Origin: Wyeomyia smithii
Lineage: Eukaryota; Arthropoda; Insecta; Diptera; Culicidae
Direction of reading: 5' to 3'
Assembly: GCF_029784165.1 (NCBI RefSeq)
Contig: NC_073696.1
Span: forward strand, 192,184,498-192,248,497
Length of the DNA stretch: 64,000 bases
Shown here: piece after piece, positions 56,055 through 64,000 of the stretch
Layout of the letters: each line of letters opens with the position of its first letter
How positions within the stretch are numbered: position 1 is the first letter of the stretch
Program-made: the position numbers and the translations under genes
Notes under the pieces: generated by a model
Databases searched by the model: none
What the model saw: the letters and a program-made list of their open reading frames with translations, nothing else
What the model was told of the DNA's origin: nothing

Positions 56055-57016
56055 CCCGTAAAGACCCGGGATGGAACTTGTTTTTTGAAAATGCTCGTTC
56101 TCAGCACTGGAACGGCCGATTTGGGAAAACTTGGAATTTTATTCAAGGGGAATAGTAGCTCTAAGTTTTGGTAAAGGTAAAGGTACCCCTCTGGACCCCT
56201 CCCCGTTTTCGTGAGACGCAAATATGTCTGTGTTTTTTTCTAATTTTTCAAACAGATTGAGCAAACACTGGGAATTTTCATACGTATCAAATGCTCCACG
56301 TATCAAATCATGTCAGGTGGATGAAATATGGTATGTAAGAGTGAATTTTGGAGTATCCAAATTATTTCAGTACAAAACTACGTATTTTTATAAAAATTCA
56401 AACAACAAAACCGTTCTTCAAATTTTAAGCTCTACATTTTTGAAGTAAGGTCTCCTAAATCCATACCCGATGAAATATTTATTTTAGCATGCAAATATTT
56501 TGAGAAAAACCAGTTTAAATTCACTATATACGTATTTTCATGGAAACCTGATTCTCTCAGTCTCCCACGGTATGTTTCAACTTAACTCTTCAATTTTCAA
56601 GCTCTATATTTTAAGAGTGACTTCTTCTGAATCCAAAGATGGTGAAAGCACGCACAGATTTGATAAAAATCAAGTTTTCATAAGAACTCGTACTTTAGTG
56701 AATTCAAACTCGTTTTTCTGTGCATGCTAGAATAAATCTTTCAGCATCTTTGGATTCAGAAGACGTTCCTCTAGAAATATAGAGCTTGAAATTGAAGAGC
56801 TAAGTTGAAACCTACTGTGGGAGACTGAAAAAATCAGGTTTCCATGAAAATACGTACTTTAGTGAATTTAAACTCGTTTTTCTCAAAATATTGGCATGCT
56901 AAAATGAATATTTCATCGCGTATTGATTCAGGAGACCTTACTTCAAAAATGTAGAGCTTAAAGTTTGAAGAACGATTTTCTTATTTGAATTTTTATGAAA
57001 ATACGTAGTTTTGTGA

Positions 57017-57368
57017 TTTTTTTTTTATTCTCGCTTATTTTCCGTCGGTCTAGTTCCGCCACTGTTGTGGCCAATCACCGACGCCCAGGGAGGCGACTCC
57101 ACACCCAGGACCCTAACTCACGACCCGTTTATTAACGGACCGGCGCCAACGACTTTACTTCCTCATGCGATGGAAGGCGTGATCCCAGAGATTTTTCGCC
57201 TCAGAAAATCTCCCGGTGTCGGCTAGGATTGAATCTAGACCAGTTGGGTTGGTTGTGAGTGGATCACGCCACCTCACAACCATCGACACCTATGTCGGCG
57301 GTGGGATTCGAACCCAGGCGTCGAGCGTGGTTGGCGGAGACGTTACCAACCACACTAGGCCCCCGCTC
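57017..57368 (-). mobile_element. tRNA-derived SINE, family C, full copy
   Basis: TAGTTTTGTGA is duplicated at 57006-57016 and 57369-57379 (11 bp). On the minus strand the tRNA-like head carries TGGTTGGTAACG (A-box-like) and GGTTCGAATCCC (B-box), followed by a body of about 270 bases and an A-tail seen as the T-run at 57017. A truncated copy at 40153-40425 is nearly identical, suggesting recent activity. Confidence 0.9.
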
Positions 57369-57865
57369 TAGTTTTGTGACTTTGTACTGAAATAATTTAA
57401 AAACTCCATTCGTTGTTTTGCTTTCATCTCGATTAGACGCAAATTGTTATCTCCGTGTGATTCGCAAAATAACAATATACGAGTTATCGTACGGGTGTTT
57501 TTTTTTCGATTAGTTCTTGTGCTGTGCGATAACAATAGCCTGCAGTTTATCGGCAGAAACATCTTCTGCACACTGGTAGGGGCAGGCTACCCCGCCAGTG
57601 ATCTGATACGCAGCTGATATATCAGCAAGAATAATTCTCCCGCACTGCTGTTATCCCGCTAGCAGCACGGACCACCATACGATCGAGCGAGTGGAAGGTA
57701 ACTACAAGTGGCACCTACAAGGTCGCGTGTAAGATACGGCCACTGTGTCACAACACGAAACTGGATCGTCATTGTTTGTTCTGCGGAGACACTCGATTGA
57801 TCCTACTATCAACCGTGAGGTCGTGACCTAGACGTTCAGTGAAGTATTCGCTTTAGAATTTTTAT

Positions 57866-57935
57866 CATTATTAATATATTACTATCAATATTATTATTAT
57901 TATTATTGTTTTTATTATTATAATTATTATTATTA

Positions 57936-57970
<35 letters not shown>

Positions 57971-58040
57971 GTTATTGTTATTATTATTATTACTATTATT
58001 ACTATTGTTATTAGAATTAGTATTACTGTTTTTTTTTTTT
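57866..58040 (+). repeat. ATT/TTA trinucleotide microsatellite
   Basis: About 150 bases of imperfect TTA repeats with occasional TTG, followed by a T-run, inside the 5'UTR of the I element. Confidence 0.9.
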
Positions 58041-58160
58041 ATTTTGATCCATTGTAGTTTAAAAAATTGTTTTCAAAATTTAATATCAACTACTTGTTCC
58101 CCCCCCCTCACATTCGAATATTTATCGTTTGTGTGCGGTAGAGCGTAACGCTCCCGCAAA

Positions 58161-59234
58161 ATGGACGACATGCAGGTGCAACTATTCCTGGATGTGGAAA
58201 CAAATGGGGAAGAGATTGAGATCTCCCCCATCAATTCCCCTCTACCTTCCCCGCTACCTAGCCCCGTACCAAGGGTACCGGCAACACGGGTGAAAGCCTA
58301 CCCAGATGCCTCGAAAGGTCCGTTCATAGTTTTTTTAGGCCCATAAAGAAGCCTCTTAATATTATACAAATAGGCGAGGACCTGGCAAAAACAGTTTTCG
58401 GACGTAACCGAAATTACAAAGGTTAGACCGAACAAACTGCGAGTTTTCATGAGTAGCTTGAAGCAAGCAAATGAAATTGCTAGCTACGAGCTCTTCACGA
58501 GAGAGTACCGCGTGTACATCCCTGCCAAGGGCGTGGAGATCGACGGTGTGGTTACCGAAGGAAGCCTCACGGTCGATGACATTTTGCGTCACGGGGTTGG
58601 CTGCTTCAAGAACCCCCTGATTCAAGATGTAAAGACACTGGATGTCAAGCAATTGCATTCAGTATCCATCGAAGAAGGGAAGAAGAAATTCCTCCCTTCG
58701 GACTCCTTCCTTGTAAAATTCGCCGGATCCGCACTGCCGAACTACATCTCCTTGGACAGGGTTCGTCTGCCTGTACGCCTGTTCGTACCGCGGGTCATGC
58801 ATTGCCAAAACTGCAAGCAGTTAGGTCATACAGCCACCTACTGCTGCAAAAAGGCACGCTGCAGCAAGTGCGGAGGCAATCATGCTGAGACCGCTTGCAG
58901 TGAGGATACTGAAAAGTGTCTTTACTGCGAGGGAACTCGACATGACCTTTCGGCGTGTCCCGCGTACAAGCAGCGCGAGGAAAAAATTAAGCGTTCCCTC
59001 AAGGAACGATCAAAGCGCTCTTTTGCAGAAATGCTTAAGAGGGCTGAGCCACCCTCGACAGGAAACATCTTTTCCTTTTTGCCAACCGATGAGGGTACAT
59101 CTGACGATCCCGTCGAAGGGTGTTCTTATGCCATACCAGAAGGATCTAGGAAGAGGAGAATGATCAACTCTCCTAATCTTTCTCGCAAAGGTCGCAAGAT
59201 AACCCCTAGCGGAATGACCAATAAGCCAACATAA
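58161..59234 (+). pseudogene. I-element ORF1, gag-like, one frameshift
   Basis: Starts MDDMQVQLFLDVET with a Ser/Pro-rich leader (SPLPSPLPSPVP). A shift at the T-run/CCCAT near 58336-58346 ends the first frame; the protein resumes in another frame and is continuous from about 58449 (MSSLKQANEIASYELFTREY). Three zinc knuckles follow: CQNCKQLGHTATYC, CSKCGGNHAETAC and CLYCEGTRHDLSAC, then a basic Lys/Arg-rich tail (KRSLKERSKRS, SRKRR). ORF1 proteins of this clade bind element RNA. The N-terminal part matches copy 1 at 20954. Confidence 0.85.
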
Positions 59235-59532
59235 AAAGGAAGCGGTGAAGAAAAACCTAAGCAAGTACCTCCCGGTTTTAATTTTAAATCAAACCAGGAG
59301 TACCCACCGCTTCCTGGGGCACCAAAAACCCCTCGTGCACCCATTTCTCGATCAGAAGATAAAAAAGAAACAAGGTTCATAAAATTTTCTGATATTGTGG
59401 ACTGGATATTTAAAACATTCAACTTACCAGATCCCCTACAAAATATTCTTCTTGCCCTTCTTCCTACAGTGAAAACCTGTTTGAAGCAACTCATAGCAAC
59501 TTGGCCCCTCATTTCAGCTATCATATCTTTCG

Positions 59533-60669
59533 ATGACTAATACGGCGAAAGAGGTTAGGAATTTTATCACTGTATTACAGTGGAATTGCAGAAGTATCAT
59601 CCCCAAATTCGATCTATTTTCTCATTTGATAAATACATACAATTGTGACGCATTTGCGCTTTGTGAAACCTTTCTCAATTCAAACGATCAACTCAATTTC
59701 CACGATTTTAACATTATTCGTCGAGATCGAGGCTCACACGGTGGAGGGGTACGTTTAGGGATTAAAAAGTGCTATTCCTTCTTCAGAATCGACCTCCCCT
59801 CGATCTCGAATATTGAAGTCGTTGCCATTCAAATGAATATGAATGGAAAAGACCTATGCCTTGTTTCGTTATATATCCCTCCATCCGCGCGGATTGAACA
59901 GAGGCATCTCACTGATACAGCAGAGTTGCTTCCCGCGCCTTTTTTGATATTGGGAGATTTTAATTCTCACTGTTCGCTATGGGGGTCGCTGTACGACGAC
60001 AACCGATCTTCTTTAATCTGTAACTTAATCGACGACTTCAATATGACACTTTTGAATACTGGGGAAACGACACGTGTACCTAATCCTCCAGCACGTGAAA
60101 GCGTGCTTGACCTATCCCTTTGCTCGACATCACTAGCGTTAGATTGCCAGTGGAAAGTAATCAATGATCCCCACGGTAGTGATCACCTACCAATCGTTAT
60201 TTCAATTGCTAATGGGTCAACTCCAACGGATCCAATCAATATTGCGTATGACCTCACACGTAACATTGATTGGAAGTCCTATGAGACCATAATATCGCAA
60301 AGAATCGAGTCTCACGTGGAACTTCCTCCGGAGGAAGAATACGCGTTCCTTTCTGGCCTGATCATCGACGCCGCGACTCAACCTCAAACGAAACCGATAC
60401 CCGGGGTAACGATTAGACGGCGCCCTCCCTCCAAGTGGTGGGACAAAGAGTGCTCAGACCTGTACGCGCGGAGGTCCTCGGTGTATTTGGCCTTCCGAGA
60501 ACAAGGCACTATCGATTTGCTCCGAAAGTACGATGTACTGGATAGACAAATGAAGAGCTTGATAGAAGCAAAAAAAACGCGGATACTGGCGGCGGTTTGT
60601 GAACGCGTTGTCGAGGGAAACAGCGATGAGCACTCTTTGGGATACCGCCAGACGCATGCGGAATCGTAA
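59533..60669 (+). pseudogene. I-element ORF2, endonuclease domain
   Basis: A 378-codon open frame beginning MTNTAKEVRNFITVLQWNCR. All APE-type catalytic markers are visible: WNCRS (17-21), catalytic Glu in CETFL (45), GDFNSH (141-146) and GSDHLP (215-220). The linker to RT follows (KWWDKECSDLY). The frame breaks at an A8 run (60570-60577) where seven A would keep frame into RGYWRRFV, so a single-base gain separates endonuclease from RT. The endonuclease itself looks intact. Confidence 0.85.
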
Positions 60670-63005
60670 TGTTTCGAATGAGTCCGAGGAGTATTCAGAT
60701 CGCTGGATACTCCATTTCGCCAAAAAGGTCTGTCCGGACTCTGTCCCCGAACAGAAGACCTTTCGCGACGCGTTTTTAGTAGCTACGGAAGAGCCTCCAT
60801 TTTTGATGTTGAAATTTTCAATGGCTCTCCTCTCGTGCAACAATAAAGCACCAGGGTTGGATAGAATTAAATTCAACTTCTTGAAGAATCTACCCGACTC
60901 TGCAAAAAGACGCTTGTTGGACTTGTTCAACAAGTTTCTTGAGCTAAACATTGTTCCGCACGACTGGAGGGAGGTAAAAGTCATTGCTATTCAAAAACCC
61001 GGAAAACCTGCCTCTGATCACAATTCTTATAGGCCGATTGCTATGCTCTCCTGCCTCCGGAAATTAATGGAGAAAATGATCCTCTTACGGTTAGACAAAT
61101 GGGTCGAAACAAATGGTTTACTTTCAGATACTCAATTTGGCTTTCGCCGGGGCAAAGGAACGAACGATTGCCTAGCGTTGCTTTCTACTGAAATTCAATT
61201 CGAAAAGAGCAAATGGCTTCTGCATTCTTGGACGTTAAGGGGGCTTTTGACTGTGTCTCTGTAGAAGTTTTAACCGAGAAACTTCATTTGCAATGAATGT
61301 CTTGCAAATTCATGCACGCTACGGCAACTTGCAGACGATAGCGTTGTATCCATTACTGGAAGCGAAGCTAACGATCTGCAAGGACCATTGCAAGATACCT
61401 TAGACAATTTGTCTGAATGGGCTCTTAAGCTGGGTATCGAATTCTCTCCGGAGAAAACTGAGCTGGTCGTTTTTTCGAGGAAGCATAACCCAGCTCAGCT
61501 GCAGCTCCTGCTAACGGGTAAAACGATCACTCAGGTTTTAGTCGCTAAATATCTCGGGGTCTGGTTCGACTCTAAATGCACCTGGGCTTGTCATATTAGG
61601 TACCTGACACAAAAATGCCAACAGAGGATTAATTTTCTTCGTACGATTACCGGAACCTGGTGGGGTGCCCACCCAGGAGACCTTCTAAGGTTATACCAAA
61701 CAACGATATTGTCAGTTCTTGAGTACGGCTGTTTCTGCTTTCGCTCCGCCGCGAACACGCACATTATAAAATTAGAGAGAATACAATATCGTTGTTTGCG
61801 TATTGCCTTGGGTTGCATGCAGTCGACCCATACGATGAGTCTTGAAGTGTTAGCGGGTATTCTTCCGTTGAAACATCGTTTTTGGAATCTCTCTTACCGG
61901 TTGCGAATTCGATGCTTAGTTATGAATCCATTAGTAATTGAAAATTTCGAGAGGTTGGTCGACCTTCAATCTAAATCCAGATTTATGACTTTATATTTTG
62001 ACTATATGGCTCAAGACATTAATCCTTCTTCATACGATTCCTCCAATGTCGCACTTTTAGATACTTCTAATAATGCTATATTCTTCGACACTACCATGAA
62101 AGAAGACATTTCTGGTATCCCGGATCAATTGCGACCTCAAGAGATCCCTAAGATTTTTTCCAATAAGTTTAAACACGTTAATTATGATAAAAGGTTTTAC
62201 ACTGACGGATCTAATCTAGATGAGTCCACTGGCTTCGGTGTTTTCCACGAAAATTTTACCGCCTCCTACAAACTCGATGCTCCTGCTTCCTGTACGTCGC
62301 AGAACTTGCTGCTATTCAGTACTCTCTTGGAATCATCGAAACCCTACCCATAGACCACTACTTTATCTTCACAGATAGTCTCAGTGCCATTGAGGCTCTG
62401 CGATCGATAAAGCCTGTGAAGCACACCCCGTATTTCCTGGGGAAAATACGGCGGTTTTTAAGTGCTTTAACAGATAAAAATTACCGGGTTACCTTAGCGT
62501 GGGTCCCTTCTCATTGCTCGAGGTAATGGAAAGGCTGACTCTTTAGCTAAGGTGGGTGCTATTGATGGCGATATTTATGAAAGACCAATTGCTTATGATG
62601 AATTTTATAGCATTTTGCGTCAGAGGACACTCAACAGTTGGCAATCATCATGGAATTCAGATGAACTGGGACGGTGTCTACATTCCACTTTTCCTAAGGT
62701 ATCGACGAAAGCATGGTTCAAGGGGTGATGTCCAGACTTATGTCCAATCACTACACGTTAAACACGCATCTTTCGTATAGAGCTTGTAGACAGTAATCAC
62801 TGCGTTTGTGGCGATGGCTACCATGACATCGAGCATGTTGTTTGGTCGTGTGCCGAATTCTGTGATGTTAGGTCCGAGCTTATAGATTCCCTTCGGGCCC
62901 GAGGAAAACAACCGAACGTACCCGTTAGAGACATTCTGGGAAGCGGTGATCTCCAGTACATGACACAGCTATCCTGCTTTCTGAAAAACGTTGACATTAA
63001 AATTT
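60578..63005 (+). pseudogene. I-element ORF2, RT and RNase H, broken
   Basis: RT blocks NNKAPGLDRIKFNFLK, NSYRPIAMLSCLRKLMEK and DTQFGFRRGKGTNDC are present. Then a small deletion near 61195 shifts frame, and about 150 bases are missing near 61296, removing the GLPQGSCLSPLL block. ADDS and the thumb follow (IEFSPEKTELVVFSRKHNPAQ). RNase H is recognisable (FYTDGSNLDESTGFG, later FTDSLSAIEAL) but shifts frame near 62290. The C-terminal Cys-His motif is near 62810-62850. Extra gaps near 62520 and 62727 are seen relative to copy 1. Confidence 0.8.
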
Positions 63006-63344
63006 AAAATTTTCTTTGTCTATTTGTCAGACTAAGGATACAAATATGCTATGCTGAAGACACGGAAACGAAGAGCCCGCATCTATGCTTACACAAATAT
63101 TTTGAACCCACAACAAACAAGAATACAATTGCTCTACCAGTTGAAAAACAAAGTTCCAAAATAGTTTTAAGTCAAAATTGTATCTCCCCTCCTCTCACCT
63201 TAAATCCCCACTAGCTCGTAATCGGCCGCGAGAATAAAAAAAGGCCTATCTCTTTTCCCTGCTAACGTAGAATTAATACGAATTGTACTTGGCTCAGTAA
63301 AACAGAAAATGTAACGTGCCGTGTCAAATAAACTATTTTAAACC
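63006..63344 (+). other. I-element 3'UTR, copy 2
   Basis: Non-coding region ending CGTGTCAAATAAACTAT-like sequence shared with the 3' end of copy 1, just before the right TSD. Confidence 0.65.
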
Positions 63345-63654
63345 AATTTAAAAGCTCCAAAATTCACTCTTACATACCATATTTCATCCACCTGACATGA
63401 TTTGATACATGGAGCAATTGATACGTATGAAAATTCCCAGTGTTAGCTCAATCAATTTGAAAAATTAGAAAAAAACACAGACATATTTGCGTCTCACGAA
63501 AACGGGGAGGGGTCCAGAGGGGTGGTATCTTTACCAAAACTTAGAGCAACTATTCCCCTTGAATAAAATTCCAAGTTTTCCCAAATCAGCCGTTCCAGTG
63601 CTGAGAACGAGCATTTTCAAAAAACAAGTTCCGTCCCGGGTCTTTACAGGTTAA

Positions 63655-64000
63655 AAGATCGCTTTGAGGTGATGGTGCAGTCTCCGACTCTGACCACCGC
63701 CTGTTGCTTTGATTTGCAGTTATTCACAACCGTGACCTCCGTCTTATGGTGCACTAACTCCAGTTTCCTGGAGTGCATCCAGTTTCGCCCTTGTGTATAT
63801 AGTGCGCGGCCGACAACTCGACCTCCTCGATCGACTCGCCGTGGACCTCTAGCGTTATGTCGTCTGCAAAGCCAATAATCACAACTCCTACAGGGATAAT
63901 CCTCTCAAGCACCTTGCCCGCAATGTCCAGCAGGCAGATGGGCCTGTATGCTGGGGCCCTGGCGGTTTCCCAGCTTTTGGCAGTAAGACCAATCTCTGCC
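63655..64000 (-). pseudogene. R1-clade relic, RT segment (continues past window)
   Basis: On the minus strand this is the upstream continuation of the relic at 54350-56054. At 63670-63900 it matches the RT region around FADD of the intact element. A deletion of roughly 400 bases near 63897 then joins it to the region equivalent to 17114 onward (AGKVLERI-type block). It runs off the window edge. Confidence 0.75.

Larger units (their letters stand above)
57409..63344 (+). mobile_element. I-clade non-LTR retrotransposon, copy 2
   Basis: The flanks AATTTAAAARCTCCA (57394-57408 and 63345-63359, one mismatch) form a 15-bp TSD. Layout: 5'UTR with an ATT-type microsatellite (57409-58160), ORF1 with three zinc knuckles (58161-59234), ORF2 with endonuclease, RT and RNase H (59533 to about 63005) and a 3'UTR ending GTGTCAAATAAACTAT. 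It keeps the ORF1 half and endonuclease that copy 1 has lost, but carries frameshifts and an RT deletion, so it is inactive. Confidence 0.88.
56055..63650. mobile_element. Palindromic TTAA element carrying two later insertions
   Basis: Termini read CCCGTAAAGACCCGGGA at the left and CCTGTAAAGACCCGGGA in reverse complement at the right, flanked by TTAA (56051-56054 and 63651-63654). The left arm (56055 to about 56650) is mirrored by a right arm running 56690-57408 and resuming at 63360-63650. The right arm is split by a SINE (57017-57368) and an I element (57409-63344). TTAA plus CCY-starting ends fit a piggyBac-like MITE; no transposase was seen. Without its passengers it would be about 1.3 kb. 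Confidence 0.85.

Noticed and set aside
57290..57366. A minus-strand tRNA gene
   Set aside because: tRNA-like head of SINE family C, bracketed by an 11-bp TSD with the rest of the SINE.
58446..59234. Viral gag or endogenous viral element
   Set aside because: Zinc knuckles belong to ORF1 of an I-clade non-LTR element with its own ORF2 and TSD; no viral protein was recognised in the window.

Overview
This window looks like 64 kb of mosquito (culicine-like, Aedes-type) nuclear DNA. The inference rests on AT-rich intergenic and intronic sequence, several insect non-LTR retrotransposon clades (I, R1, RTE, Jockey), tRNA-derived SINEs, many MITEs, and one conserved insect neuropeptide-receptor exon. 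Nothing bacterial or viral was recognised.

Host gene: the minus strand carries part of a SIFamide-receptor-like class A GPCR. One strongly recognisable exon (12399-12669) encodes a glycosylated N-terminal stub, TM1 and TM2, with good splice sites at both ends. A second, GC-rich minus-strand exon (51182-51328) begins with an ATG in a strong context and ends at a phase-0 donor. It fits as the first coding exon, which would make the intervening intron about 38.5 kb. No later exon of the receptor was found to the left of 12399, so the gene should continue outside the window.

Layout. 0-15 kb: SINEs, TA- and hAT-type MITEs, a 1.4 kb perfect-style palindrome, a GT-rich minisatellite, then the GPCR exon. 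15.1-25.3 kb: an I-clade retrotransposon (plus strand, 12-bp TSD AAGCTTCCAAAA). A complete R1-clade element with two open reading frames (minus strand, 16-bp TSD) sits in its 5'UTR, and a foldback element (9-bp TSD) sits in its RNase H domain. 26-29 kb: a CR1/Jockey-group RT relic split by a TTAA MITE, a mariner-type inverted repeat and a direct-repeat array. 29.7-44.4 kb: three broken RTE-clade copies and a Juan-like Jockey relic. 46-51 kb: a modular repeat and two large MITEs. 51-54 kb: the putative first GPCR exon, a GC-rich promoter-like island and a Tc1-type transposase scrap. 54.3-64 kb: a four-part nest. A minus-strand R1-clade relic is split by a TTAA palindromic element, whose right arm is itself split by a SINE and by a second I-clade element.

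The most useful observations are the insertion chronologies that target-site duplications (TSDs) allow to be read, the R1 ORF2 that lacks any AUG before its endonuclease domain, and the proposed very long receptor intron. I did not find a convincing unknown biological system. Similarity statements come from reading motifs by eye; no searches were run.
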